A stretch of 64,000 nucleotides of DNA from JAGQYP01 sp041392305 (GTDB lineage: Bacteria > Bacteroidota > Bacteroidia > Flavobacteriales_D > Crocinitomicaceae), in the NCBI GenBank assembly GCA_041392305.1, contig JAWKMJ010000006.1:1-64000 (forward strand), read 5' to 3'. Both the position numbers and the translations under genes were made by a program. Below are positions 34,952 through 43,705 of the stretch, one piece after another. The notes beneath the pieces are model-generated. The model made no database searches, was not told the DNA's origin, and saw nothing but the letters and a program-made list of their open reading frames with translations. How positions within the stretch are numbered: the first letter of the stretch is position 1; the number at the start of each line of letters is the position of its first letter.

Positions 34952-35187
34952 TGACAGTTAAAATACTTTATTTTGGAATGATTGCTGAGAAAGTAGGGGT
35001 TTCCGAAGAGGCGATACAATCGAATTTTTCGGATAAAGAGTCAATAAAAGAATATTTAGAAGAAAGGTTTGAATTTCTTTGTTCTATGCAGTACCAATTG
35101 GCAATTAATCAGAGTTTGACTGATGAACTAGATGCGAATTCGGATCAAATAGAAGTAGCATTATTACCTCCCTTTGCTGGAGGATAA
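34948..35187 (+). CDS. moaD: Molybdopterin synthase sulfur carrier subunit
   Basis: 79 residues from the ATG at 34948 (a second ATG follows directly). The ubiquitin-like fold begins TVKILYFGMIAEKVGV and ends in ALLPPFAGG, the exposed Gly-Gly that is adenylated by MoeB and thiocarboxylated. It overlaps mobA by 4 bp, and moaCB follows after 10 bp. Its partner, MoaE, is encoded far away at 60667 behind moeB. Confidence 0.92.
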   Translation: MMTVKILYFGMIAEKVGVSEEAIQSNFSDKESIKEYLEERFEFLCSMQYQLAINQSLTDELDANSDQIEVALLPPFAGG

Positions 35188-35197
35188 ACATAAAAAT

Positions 35198-36109
35198 ATG
35201 GTTGACATTACAAGTAAATCTAATACGCTGAGAATAGCATTGGCTCAAGCCATTGTTCAGGTCAGTAAGAAAGAAACAATCGAAGCGATTCAAAATAAAA
35301 CAGTTCCGAAAGGGGATGTTTTTGAGATGAGTAAAGCAGCTGGTTTGTTAGGAGTAAAGAAAACGCCAGATTTATTACCTGACTGCCACCCAATGCCGAT
35401 TGAAAACACTAAAATCGAATATGAAATTGACGGTTTGGAAGTGAAAATTCTAATTACTGTAAAAACCATTTACAAGACTGGAGTTGAGGTGGAAGCCATG
35501 CATGGTGCAAGTGTGGTTGCATTGAATATGTACGACATGCTAAAGCCTATTGATAAAGGTGTAGAAATCAAAAACATCAAATTAATTTCTAAAAAAGGAG
35601 GGAAGTCTGATTTCAAAGACAAATTTAGAAAGGATCTCAAAGCCAATGTTATTGTTTGTTCCGACACTATTTCAGCTGGACAAAAAGAGGATAAAGCAGG
35701 AAAGGCAATTATAGCAAAATTAGAAGAGTCAGGAGTTGCAATATCGAACTATACGATCATCCCTGATGAAATCGATCGAATTCAAACAGAAGTAAATAAA
35801 GCATGTGCTGATAATGAAGATATGATCATTTTTACTGGAGGAACAGGTTTGTCGAAAAGAGATGTAACGCCAGAAGCTGTTCTTCCAATGTTGGATAGAG
35901 AGATTCCTGGTATTATGGAAGCTGCAAGAAAGTACGGGCAAGATCGAACTCCTTTTTCTATGCTATCAAGAGGTGTGTGTGGGGTAAAGGGAGAGACATT
36001 GATCTTAACTTTACCAGGGTCTACCAATGGGGCGAAAGAATCCATGGATGCATTGTTTCCATCACTTTTACATTTGTTTCGAATATTTAAGGGGGCAAGA
36101 CATGAGTAA
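35198..36109 (+). CDS. moaCB: Bifunctional MoaC-MoaB molybdenum cofactor protein
   Basis: 303 residues from MVDITSKS at 35198; an in-frame TTG at 35174 is less likely. Residues 1-145 are MoaC (cyclic pyranopterin monophosphate synthase): LLPDCHPMPI, VEVEAMHGASVVALNMYDM and ISKKGGKSDF. Residues about 150-300 are MoaB/MogA (molybdopterin adenylyltransferase), with VIVCSDTISAG, IIFTGGTGLSKRDVTPEA and LTLPGSTNGAKESM. This fusion is known in Bacteroidota and combines the second and the adenylylation steps of the pathway. It overlaps the next gene by one base. Confidence 0.94.
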   Translation: MVDITSKSNTLRIALAQAIVQVSKKETIEAIQNKTVPKGDVFEMSKAAGLLGVKKTPDLLPDCHPMPIENTKIEYEIDGLEVKILITVKTIYKTGVEVEAMHGASVVALNMYDMLKPIDKGVEIKNIKLISKKGGKSDFKDKFRKDLKANVIVCSDTISAGQKEDKAGKAIIAKLEESGVAISNYTIIPDEIDRIQTEVNKACADNEDMIIFTGGTGLSKRDVTPEAVLPMLDREIPGIMEAARKYGQDRTPFSMLSRGVCGVKGETLILTLPGSTNGAKESMDALFPSLLHLFRIFKGARHE

Positions 36110-36483
36110 TGTTTCAATACAACAGCACGCATAAAATTTTTACAGCTCTTCTCATCGTTGTTTGGGCTATTTTTCAGTTTGGGCAGAGAGAGGATCAGGT
36201 GAAGCCTTACAAAAATGGCCAACAGAAAAGAATTGGTCAAAAAAAGAATAATCTAAATGAAGGAAAATGGGTTTGGTACCACGATAATGGGAAGGCGTCT
36301 ATTATTGGGAATTTTCATTTAGGAAAAAAAGTGGGAGTTTGGAAGTGGTTTGATGTAGAAGGAAGGGTTGTAGTTGAAAGAAATTATAAGGAAGATAAAT
36401 TAGAGGGCTTACAAAGAAGTTATGATACTTTAGGAAACATTGTATCCGAAAGCTATTATAAAAATGATGCCCTAATCAAATAA
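36109..36483 (+). CDS. Small secreted MORN-variant repeat protein (YwqK-like)
   Basis: 124 residues. A hydrophobic N-terminal segment (about 8-25) is followed by MORN-type repeats: EGKWVWYHDNGKASIIGNF, VGVWKWFDVEGRVVVERNY and LEGLQRSYDTLGN. Such repeats form open beta sheets that bind lipids or partners; in this phylum they occur in YwqK-like envelope proteins of unknown role. Its ATG overlaps the moaCB stop, so it is the last gene of the moeA run, but a link to cofactor synthesis is not evident. Confidence 0.8.
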   Translation: MFQYNSTHKIFTALLIVVWAIFQFGQREDQVKPYKNGQQKRIGQKKNNLNEGKWVWYHDNGKASIIGNFHLGKKVGVWKWFDVEGRVVVERNYKEDKLEGLQRSYDTLGNIVSESYYKNDALIK

Positions 36484-36536
36484 ATGAAAAGGGCATCTCT
36501 CGTGCTGATTATCGATATAATCCACACCTCACTAAA

Positions 36537-36998
36537 CTAAACGGTAAATGGCAATTCAAACTTGGTTTCAGAAATTTTTCCAGTTTTAGAATCAGTGATT
36601 TTTACTTTTAAAAAACTATGGTCAGCATCTTTAAGAATACTTCTGTCTGTCACTATTTGTTCTTCGTTATTTTCGTTCACTATTTTATCTCCTATTCTTG
36701 GTAGGAAAGGGTATAAGATTGTGATTTTTTCATCCTCTGTTTTTACCAATCCCATTGCTGTTTCAAAGATTAATTCCTCGAATTTCTCTCCAATCATTTC
36801 TTCATTTAGTTCTTCCTTGGCTTTTTCTGGAACATTTTTAGCCCATTCGAAAAACTTTTCAGTAGAATCTCTTTTTAGCTGAGGTCTTATATAGTCTGGA
36901 AAAGGAGATCGAATATGTTCTTTATCCTTAAACCAGAAATTAAATGCCTGTTCTGCTAATTTGCTTGATTCTATAGTTGAGTTATCTAATTCTTTCAT
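36537..36998 (-). CDS. Unknown protein encoded with RIC/ScdA
   Basis: 153 residues, acidic and soluble. The N-terminal half is helical (AEQAFNFWFKDKEH ... FFEWAKNVPEKAKEELNEE); the C-terminal half has beta segments. No family recognised, no cysteine cluster and no signal peptide. The gene begins 4 bp after ric and shares its predicted FNR-like promoter, so it is probably made under the same conditions and may assist with nitrosative or iron-sulfur stress. Confidence 0.72.
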   Translation of the reverse strand: MKELDNSTIESSKLAEQAFNFWFKDKEHIRSPFPDYIRPQLKRDSTEKFFEWAKNVPEKAKEELNEEMIGEKFEELIFETAMGLVKTEDEKITILYPFLPRIGDKIVNENNEEQIVTDRSILKDADHSFLKVKITDSKTGKISETKFELPFTV

Positions 36999-37002
36999 CT
37001 TC

Positions 37003-37725
37003 CTAATTTTTTAATTGTTTTTCTAGCAAAGCAGCTTTAGGGAAAAGAATATTATTCTCTAAATGAATATGTTGCATTAAATCATCTTGAAATTCACGAA
37101 GTAATTTGTAGACAACCGTATAAGAGTTACATGCGCCTTCAGGTAAAGTATAGTTATCTGAAAGCTCTTCAATTCTCAAAATTAGGTCTCCTGCAACATC
37201 ATGTTCCAGTTCCATATTTTTGATTGGGTATTCAATGGATCCAAAAGGTGACTCTGCAACTAGTCCTCTACTAAGCTGAACGATATAAGGAAAAAGCACA
37301 TTCTCTTCTTTCATCATATGTGTAGTTAGTTCTGTATGAAGACTTATAAAATGATTATTGATTTTAACTAGTTCTGCTTTCCAATCACCATGTACTCTTG
37401 CAACTTTATTGATTAAAGGAAGAATCTGTTCCATTGTTTCTTTTGTATATGTATGATGTTTTGAAACAATGTATTCAGACAAATCTTCAAGAGTTAATTC
37501 ATCAAAATTTGTTTGATCTAACTCTGAGTCTGATTGATCTACTTGATGTAACTCTCCTAATATTTGTTCTAAATCAATTTTTTTGTTTGAAATGATGTCT
37601 TCTAATAATTTTCCTCCACCACAACAAAAATCAATCCCGTAAGATCTGAAAACCTTAGCCTTTCTGTAATCCTCAGCAACAATTTCTCCAACTGTTTTAG
37701 AGGTGTATGTTTTATGTGCTTCCAT
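37003..37725 (-). CDS. ric: Iron-sulfur cluster repair di-iron protein (RIC/ScdA/YtfE)
   Basis: About 240 residues from MEAHKTY at 37725. The ScdA N-terminal domain has IDFCCGGG with paired cysteines (about 31-36). The hemerythrin-like domain supplies histidines in SKHHTYTKE, HGDW, HFISLHTELTTHMMKEE, MELEHDVAG and QHIHLENNILFPKA, ligands of the di-iron site. Family members rebuild iron-sulfur clusters damaged by NO or oxidants. Its promoter has a perfect ATGAT-N4-ATCAT site 33 bp from a perfect TAGCTTTG box, the best example in the window. Confidence 0.95.
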   Translation of the reverse strand: MEAHKTYTSKTVGEIVAEDYRKAKVFRSYGIDFCCGGGKLLEDIISNKKIDLEQILGELHQVDQSDSELDQTNFDELTLEDLSEYIVSKHHTYTKETMEQILPLINKVARVHGDWKAELVKINNHFISLHTELTTHMMKEENVLFPYIVQLSRGLVAESPFGSIEYPIKNMELEHDVAGDLILRIEELSDNYTLPEGACNSYTVVYKLLREFQDDLMQHIHLENNILFPKAALLEKQLKN

Positions 37726-37746
37726 ATTATATAAATTGAATACAAT

Positions 37747-37790
37747 CAAAGCTAATTATCTTTTTAAGATTAAAGTATGATTTATATCAT
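37747..37790 (-). promoter_or_regulatory. FNR-like operator and -7 box for ric
   Basis: ATGAT-TTAT-ATCAT (37777-37790) and TAGCTTTG (minus strand, 37747-37754), with centres 33 bp apart. The box lies 21 bp upstream of the ATG at 37725. Confidence 0.8.
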
Positions 37791-37869
37791 AAAAAGACAA
37801 GAAAATAATCAGAAATATAATGGAATTAATCTCTAAGTCCTTGTATTGTTTTGTTTTTGAAATTTTTAT

Positions 37870-38253
37870 CTAGATTTCCGTGGTGTGAAATACTTCTAAA
37901 AGAGTATTGAAACCGATTCCTGCTAAAAGAAAAATGATAAAAATATTGAGGAAAATATTTGCGAATTCATCTCTTTTTAGATGGACCATTGCGGCTCCTG
38001 CCATAACCATAGCGAGTCCCGTTGCTGCCATCGGAGTTAGTATTGGAAAAATATTTAATTGATGAGGCAGGATGAGTCCTAAACCGCCAATTATCTCAAT
38101 AAAACCGAAGAGTCTAAGTCTCGAAACTGGGTAATCTTCGGCCCAGCTTACTTTAGATTTTATTTTTTCAAAAGGAAGAAAGACTTTGAGGGATCCAAAG
38201 TAAACAAATAGCAGGGCTAGCCCGATCTGCATAATTAAAATTACTGTTTCCAT
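37870..38253 (-). CDS. DoxX-family membrane protein
   Basis: 127 residues with four helices. LLFVYFGSLKVFLPFEKI and LRLFGFIEIIGGLGLILP match the DoxX/DUF2306-like family. Related proteins form quinol-linked or redox-linked membrane complexes in other phyla, but most are uncharacterised. Its promoter holds ATGAC-GAAA-ATCAT and a perfect TATCTTTG box, so it is a predicted member of the nitrate regulon. Confidence 0.82.
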   Translation of the reverse strand: METVILIMQIGLALLFVYFGSLKVFLPFEKIKSKVSWAEDYPVSRLRLFGFIEIIGGLGLILPHQLNIFPILTPMAATGLAMVMAGAAMVHLKRDEFANIFLNIFIIFLLAGIGFNTLLEVFHTTEI

Positions 38254-38269
38254 AAATAAATGTTTTTAG

Positions 38270-38314
38270 CAAAGATAGTTTGCAAACATAGTATTAAAGT
38301 ATGACGAAAATCAT
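38270..38314 (-). promoter_or_regulatory. FNR-like operator and -7 box for the DoxX gene
   Basis: ATGAC-GAAA-ATCAT at 38301-38314 (one mismatch to the palindrome) and TATCTTTG on the minus strand at 38270-38277, with centres 34 bp apart. The box is 16 bp before the ATG. Confidence 0.72.
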
Positions 38315-38360
38315 AAAATAAAAATTTATAAAAACTCAAAAAAAAATCAAGTGTAATGAA

Positions 38361-38457
38361 ATGACGAAAATCATAGAAACACAGCAAGTTAGGTCGGGTT
38401 ATACCGTAAAATATGATATAAATCACATTGACAAGGTGATTTACTCATTTAGTACTC
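38361..38457 (+). promoter_or_regulatory. Two FNR-like operators upstream of narK
   Basis: ATGAC-GAAA-ATCAT (38361-38374; same 14 bases as the DoxX site) and ATGAT-ATAA-ATCAC (38413-38426). The -7 box is unclear: TAGTACTC at 38450-38457 is at the expected 34 bp but keeps only the TA. Tandem sites could give stronger activation. Confidence 0.6.
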
Positions 38458-38497
38458 TATTGCATAGAGGTAATTTTAGGTATTCAAATACACGATT

Positions 38498-40465
38498 ATG
38501 GAAGCAGATAGATTTAAATTATTCGATTTCACACAAGAGAAAGTACGGGTATTACACTATACCTGGATTGCATTTTTTCTAACCTTCTTTGTTTGGTTCA
38601 ATATGGCTCCATTGAAGTCTGCAATGGTAGAAGCATTTACATTTTTGGATATGCAGAATTTTAAGTCCTTGTTATTATGTAACGTGGCCTTAACTATTCC
38701 TGCCAGGATAATTGTTGGAGCTTTAGTTGATAAACATGGACCTCGGGTTGTATTTGCTGGATTGATGGTGCTTATGTTGATTCCAGGTTTATTTTTCGCA
38801 TTTGGAGACTCTTTTGTTCAGTTGGTTGTTTCTAGGTTGCTATTGAGTTCCATTGGAGCTGGGTTTGTTATCGGTATTAAAATGACGGATAACTGGTTTC
38901 CTCCAAAACATATAGGAAGAGCAGAAGGTTTTTATGCAGGTTGGGGGAATTTTGGTTCCGCTGCTGCGGCTGGTTTAATCCCAGTTATTGGTTTGTATTT
39001 AATAGGAGGTACAGTAGGTTGGAGATGGTCTATGGCTATTAGCTCAATTATTACTGCAGCTTACGGAGTGTTCTATTATTTTGCTGTTCGAGATTATCCG
39101 ACAGGAGCTGAACCGAAAAAGACTTCAGGGAAGAAAAGTAGCATAATGCCTGTATCTTCCAGGTTAGGGTTATTTGGTTATTTGTTCTGGACAATTCCTT
39201 TATATGCTGCTTTAGGTTTATTGGCAAATAACCTGCAAAAGCAACAAATTATTTCTCATGAATTTACAGTGACAGAGCAGGATGATAACGCTCGAACTTA
39301 TCTTGAAGAAGCGGATATGGTTCAGGTTCTTTCTACCGGAGGGGCTCATAATTTCTTCAAAAAAGGGAATGAGATTAAACTGTATTCAAATGGAGAAGTG
39401 AGTGAGGTTTATAAAGCTGATGCGCCTCCTGCTCCAAGTGCTGAGCTAAGACATAAATTTGAAAATGCCGAAAAAGTTGAAGTATATAAAGAAGGAAAGC
39501 TTAAACTAAAAATCAAGAAGAAAGAAATTCTTGGGCAATATGATGCTTTGAAAGTAAATAAAAAATACGCCAAAGCGGAGATCATGCCGATTTATGAAAA
39601 GTCTGATTTAAATGGTTTTTATAAGGCTGAAGTTGGAGGAACGCATATAAGAACTTTCAAACATATGTACTCCAAAGAGATGATGTATTTGATTTGGGGG
39701 ATTTTGGCTCTCATGTATTTCTATAAAGCCTTTAAAATTCTACAATTCAATGTCCCAAGATTGAAAGCCGGGATTCCTGAAGAAGAAAAATATCCTTACA
39801 GTAGTGTGGGCGCATTAAATACAACCTACTTTGCCAATTTTGGTGCAGAATTAGCAGTAGTGTCGATGCTTCCTATGTTTTTTGAGGGAATATTCAATTT
39901 CACTCCTCAAATGGCGGGATTTGTAGCCATGTCATTTGCCTTTGTGAATCTATTTGCACGACCACTGGGCGGTTATCTTTCTGACAAAATGGGGTCTAGA
40001 AAAAAGACCATGTTGATGTATATGGTAGGAATTACCCTAGGTTTCTTTTTGATGGGACTTATTGCAAGATATGATGGGGTAGATCAAAATGGGACACAAT
40101 TATTAGCTCCGATGTTCGAAGGAAATTGGTGGATTGTAGTTTCTGTAATTATTACCATGTTCTGTTCAATGTTTGTTCAAGGAGCAGAAGGTGCGACATT
40201 TGCTATGATTCCGGCGATTAAAAAGGACTTAACGGGTAGAATTGCCGGTATGGCCGGGGCTTATGGGAATGTAGGGGCAGTTACATATCTATTCATACTA
40301 AGTCAAGTGGATTCAAAAACATTTTTCTTCATTCTTTCGGCTGGTGCTGCGGTAAGTGTGGTGGCATGTTTGCTCCTTTTGAAGGAACCTAAAAATTCAT
40401 TTGGTGAAGGAGAAGAAGAGCTTGTAGAAGAGAAAGAAGAATTGGTGGCAGAAGCTGCTGTTTAA
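38498..40465 (+). CDS. narK: NarK-type nitrate/nitrite transporter with a large central insert
   Basis: 655 residues, versus roughly 430-500 for usual NarK. MFS core: LTIPARIIVGALVDKHGPR, then the nitrate signatures AGWGNFGSAAAAG (about 147-160) and GAYGNVGAVTYLF (about 587-599). Between hydrophobic segments at about 227-247 and 396-412 lies a soluble insert of about 145 residues (248-392), Lys/Glu-rich with short beta repeats such as KVEVYKEGKLKLKIKKK. The C-terminus is a Glu-rich tail. It probably imports nitrate, since NarG here is cytoplasmic. It is 45 bp before a second NarK-type gene, like the NarK1/NarK2 pairs of denitrifiers. Confidence 0.9.
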   Translation: MEADRFKLFDFTQEKVRVLHYTWIAFFLTFFVWFNMAPLKSAMVEAFTFLDMQNFKSLLLCNVALTIPARIIVGALVDKHGPRVVFAGLMVLMLIPGLFFAFGDSFVQLVVSRLLLSSIGAGFVIGIKMTDNWFPPKHIGRAEGFYAGWGNFGSAAAAGLIPVIGLYLIGGTVGWRWSMAISSIITAAYGVFYYFAVRDYPTGAEPKKTSGKKSSIMPVSSRLGLFGYLFWTIPLYAALGLLANNLQKQQIISHEFTVTEQDDNARTYLEEADMVQVLSTGGAHNFFKKGNEIKLYSNGEVSEVYKADAPPAPSAELRHKFENAEKVEVYKEGKLKLKIKKKEILGQYDALKVNKKYAKAEIMPIYEKSDLNGFYKAEVGGTHIRTFKHMYSKEMMYLIWGILALMYFYKAFKILQFNVPRLKAGIPEEEKYPYSSVGALNTTYFANFGAELAVVSMLPMFFEGIFNFTPQMAGFVAMSFAFVNLFARPLGGYLSDKMGSRKKTMLMYMVGITLGFFLMGLIARYDGVDQNGTQLLAPMFEGNWWIVVSVIITMFCSMFVQGAEGATFAMIPAIKKDLTGRIAGMAGAYGNVGAVTYLFILSQVDSKTFFFILSAGAAVSVVACLLLLKEPKNSFGEGEEELVEEKEELVAEAAV

Positions 40466-40510
40466 GAGAATATAGAATCAATTGATTCAGCTAACTAAAA
40501 ACGAACAATT

Positions 40511-42142
40511 ATGAGTGTAAACATTGAAAAGTGGGATGTCGAGGACGAAGGTTTCTGGAATTCTACAGGAAAGAAAATTGCGAATAGAAATTTGTGGGCC
40601 TCTATTCCTGCATTACTTCTGGCCTTTTCGGTTTGGATTATGTGGGGAGTCTTGGTGAAGTATATGAAGGAGTTTGGATACAACTTTGGCTTAACGGATG
40701 GGCTTGCACCAGGAACGGATGCATACAAAGCCGCGTTGAAAGAGGTTAATAATTTGTACTATACTCTACCTGCAATTGCTGGATTAGCAGGGGCAACTTT
40801 AAGACTTCCAAACTCATTCTTGATTTCACTTGGAGGTGGTCGAAATGTCATTTTCACGACTACAGCTTTGTTGCTGATTCCGGCTATTGGAACAGGATTA
40901 GCATTGAGTGATATTAATTCTCCTTATTTGTTTTTTGCCAGTATGGCTTTGCTTTCTGGTTTTGGAGGTGGGAATTTTGCTTCTTCAATGAGTAATATTT
41001 CATTCTTCTTCCCAAAAAAAATGCAAGGATATTCATTAGGGATGAATGCAGGATTAGGGAATTTAGGAGTCGCAGTAATGCAAAAATTGATTCCTTTCAT
41101 TATTACTTTTTCAATTTTTGGTGGTACAGTTGGTGCAGTAGCAACTTCAGCAAAAGGAATTCCATTTGAGGGAATACAAAATGGAGCATGGGTTTGGGTA
41201 CCTTTAATTGCTTTAGCTTCTATTGGTGCTTTCTTTGGAATGAATAATGTTTCCACAGGAACGCCAAGTCTGCCAAATACCGCTCAAGGAGTGAGCAAAA
41301 CGCTTTATATGGTGTTTCTAGGATTGGTTGCTGCTGGTGTAGGGGCTTATTTATTGGTTGGACTACCATGGGGAGATTGGGGGATGAAGAATGCTGCGAT
41401 GTGGATTGTGCTTCCTGTTGTTGTGATTCTTTCAGTGTTATTGATGAAGCACGCAACTCCTAAGGAAATCAAAGCAAATTTATCAAAACAATTTTCCATT
41501 TTAGGTGATAAGCATAATTGGATCATGACCATCATTTATACCATGACTTTTGGTTCGTTTATTGGGTATTCGATGGTATTTCCAAAATTAGCTCAGGATA
41601 TTTTTGTCTATACAAATCCTGAGAATCCAGAATGGGCCAATCCAAATGCCCCAAATATTATGTTGTGGGCATTTTTAGGGCCAATGTTTGGTGCGTTAGT
41701 GAGACCAGTTGGAGGAATTTTGGCCGATAAAGTGAATAGTGGAGCCAAAGTAACAATGTGGAGTACCATTTTTCAAATCATTGCAGCTCTTGCAGTGGCC
41801 TATTTTGTAATCCAAGCGAAAGGATCAGAAACTCCTGAGCAATATTGGTGGCCATTTTTTGCTTGTTTTATGGTTCTTTTCTTGACTACAGGTATTGGGA
41901 ATGGATCTACTTTTAGAAGTATTCCTTACATCTTTCCAAAAGAAAAAGCGGGACCGGTTCTAGGTTGGACTTCAGCTATTGCGGCTTATGGTGCATTCAT
42001 TATTCCTAAAGTATTTGGTCAACAAGTAAAAGCAGGGCATGCGGAATATGCTTTGTACGGTTTTGCGGTCTATTATCTTATCTGTCTTATCCTAAACTGG
42101 TGGTACTATCAAGGGCCAAAACGAGAATTTGATAATCCTTAA
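40511..42142 (+). CDS. narK: Second NarK-type nitrate/nitrite transporter
   Basis: 543 residues, MFS fold with about 12 helices. The nitrate signatures are MNAGLGNLGVAVMQK (near 178) and SAIAAYGAFIIPKVFG (near 488). PVGGILADKVNSGAKVTMW is the cytoplasmic-loop motif. There are moderate extra loops, for example DIFVYTNPENPEWANPNAPN. In paired systems one NarK is proton-linked for nitrate and the other a nitrate/nitrite antiporter, but which is which cannot be told from sequence alone. It follows the first narK by 45 bp and precedes the barrel gene by 41 bp. Confidence 0.9.
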   Translation: MSVNIEKWDVEDEGFWNSTGKKIANRNLWASIPALLLAFSVWIMWGVLVKYMKEFGYNFGLTDGLAPGTDAYKAALKEVNNLYYTLPAIAGLAGATLRLPNSFLISLGGGRNVIFTTTALLLIPAIGTGLALSDINSPYLFFASMALLSGFGGGNFASSMSNISFFFPKKMQGYSLGMNAGLGNLGVAVMQKLIPFIITFSIFGGTVGAVATSAKGIPFEGIQNGAWVWVPLIALASIGAFFGMNNVSTGTPSLPNTAQGVSKTLYMVFLGLVAAGVGAYLLVGLPWGDWGMKNAAMWIVLPVVVILSVLLMKHATPKEIKANLSKQFSILGDKHNWIMTIIYTMTFGSFIGYSMVFPKLAQDIFVYTNPENPEWANPNAPNIMLWAFLGPMFGALVRPVGGILADKVNSGAKVTMWSTIFQIIAALAVAYFVIQAKGSETPEQYWWPFFACFMVLFLTTGIGNGSTFRSIPYIFPKEKAGPVLGWTSAIAAYGAFIIPKVFGQQVKAGHAEYALYGFAVYYLICLILNWWYYQGPKREFDNP

Positions 42143-42183
42143 TTCAAACAATAATAAATAAGCATACATAAAAACAGATAGTT

Positions 42184-43539
42184 ATGAGATTTAATTTAAA
42201 AGGAGTACTAGTGGGGACCGCCTTTGTATTGGTGGGCAGTAGTTCTTTCTCTCAGTTTAATTTATCAGGTGAAGTGAGACCAAGAGCAGAGTTCAGGAAT
42301 GGCTACAAAACCCTTCCTGATACAATCAATAAACCTGCATTTTTTATTAGTCAAAGAACAAGATTGAAATTTAGGTACGACCATGAGAAATTCACTTTTT
42401 TTGTTTCTCTGCAAGATGTAAGAACTTGGGGGAACCAAAAACAGTTAGTTGCCAATGAAGCCAATGCTGTTTCATTACACGAAGCCTGGGGGTTGGTTAG
42501 ATTTGGAAAAAAATGGGGAATGAAATTTGGTCGTCAGGAAGTGAATTATGACGACCAGAGAATGTTTGGTGCTGTGAATTGGACACAACAGGCGAGAAGT
42601 CATGATATGTTGATGTTTAAATTTATGGGGGATAAGTTCAAATTGGATGTAGCTGGTGCTTATAACCAAAGCAAAGAGAATTTATTTAATACCATTTATA
42701 CCACGACTGGAAATTACAAAGTGGAATCTCACATCTGGGCGAATTACAATATCAAAGACAAAGTGAAAATTAGTGGATTGGTTTTGATGCTAGGACAACA
42801 GGTTTCATTTATCGATTCCAATTTGATTCAAAGAAATCACGATAATTATTCTTTAACCATGGGAACGCATGTTAACTTTAAACTAAAGGATTTTGGTGGA
42901 GAGTTCAATGGTTTTTATCAGTTAGGAAGCACGGCTACTCAAGTAGCGAAGTCGATTTCTGCTTTCAATTTTAAACTGGATCTTTATTACAAAGTGAAAA
43001 ATTTCAAATTTACTCTAGGTTATGAAATTCTTTCTGGTCAAGGGCAAACAGATACTTCTGCTTCTTATGGAAGTGTTTCCAGATCATTTAATCCATTTTT
43101 TGGGACAAACCACAAATTCAATGGATTTATGGATTATTTCTTTGTAGGGAATCATTTAGGAACTGTTGGTTTGCAAGATGCTTATTTTAAGTTTGCTTAT
43201 AAACACGAAAAATTCAATATTGGATTGGATGCGCACGGATTTTTTTCAGCGGCTCCTGTATTAGATCAAAATCATTTTAATACTACAGGTGAGTACAAAG
43301 GAATGCACCCTTTTATTGGTTTAGAACTCGATTTATCAGCTGGTGTAAAAATTGCCAAATGGACCAGTCTTAAATTGGGGTATTCTCAAATGTTTTCAAG
43401 CGCGACAATGGCTGCTTTAAAAGGTGGAGATAGAACCCTTTTCAATAATTGGGCTTATGTGATGATTGTTTTCAATCCAACAATTTTTGATCAAAAAGCA
43501 TTTCAAGAGAAAAAGGCGAAGAAGGAAGCCGATAAATAG
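42184..43539 (+). CDS. Outer-membrane beta-barrel, alginate-export/porin-like
   Basis: 451 residues. The signal peptide (1-23, ...VGSSSFS) is followed by QFNLSGEVRPRAEFRNGY and ISQRTRLKFRY, the opening of the alginate_exp-type porins. Amphipathic strands then alternate throughout (FKFTLGYEILSGQ, SLKLGYSQMF). Given its place right after two narK genes and before a terminator, it is probably an anion channel for nitrate and nitrite. That is inference from context. Confidence 0.82.
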   Translation: MRFNLKGVLVGTAFVLVGSSSFSQFNLSGEVRPRAEFRNGYKTLPDTINKPAFFISQRTRLKFRYDHEKFTFFVSLQDVRTWGNQKQLVANEANAVSLHEAWGLVRFGKKWGMKFGRQEVNYDDQRMFGAVNWTQQARSHDMLMFKFMGDKFKLDVAGAYNQSKENLFNTIYTTTGNYKVESHIWANYNIKDKVKISGLVLMLGQQVSFIDSNLIQRNHDNYSLTMGTHVNFKLKDFGGEFNGFYQLGSTATQVAKSISAFNFKLDLYYKVKNFKFTLGYEILSGQGQTDTSASYGSVSRSFNPFFGTNHKFNGFMDYFFVGNHLGTVGLQDAYFKFAYKHEKFNIGLDAHGFFSAAPVLDQNHFNTTGEYKGMHPFIGLELDLSAGVKIAKWTSLKLGYSQMFSSATMAALKGGDRTLFNNWAYVMIVFNPTIFDQKAFQEKKAKKEADK

Positions 43540-43561
43540 TTTTTTCCATGTTCTGATAGTT

Positions 43562-43605
43562 AAAGACCTACCCCAAGCGTCGGGGTGGGTCTTTGCTTTT
43601 TTTAA
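43562..43605 (+). terminator. Intrinsic terminator after the narK-narK-porin operon
   Basis: Stem AAAGACCTACCCC (43562-43574) with GGGGTGGGTCTTT (43582-43594), one G-T pair, loop of 7, followed by GC and a run of T. Confidence 0.9.
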
Positions 43606-43631
43606 TAGTCTGTTGAATTTATTTGATAAAA

Positions 43632-43677
43632 ATGATTTAAATCATATAATTATCTGTTCATTCAACCGATATTAGCA
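43632..43677 (+). promoter_or_regulatory. FNR-like operator upstream of the hemerythrin gene
   Basis: Perfect palindrome ATGAT-TTAA-ATCAT at 43632-43645. TATTAGCA at 43670-43677 is a poor -7 candidate 35 bp away. It should drive the hemerythrin-moaA-regulator run. Confidence 0.6.
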
Positions 43678-43705
43678 GAAGTATTTATTGTCTAAAAAGA
43701 AAAAT

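Noticed and set aside
40924..41256. 110-codon open frame antisense to the second narK
   Set aside because: A shadow of a transporter gene; the complementary membrane-helix codons account for its composition.
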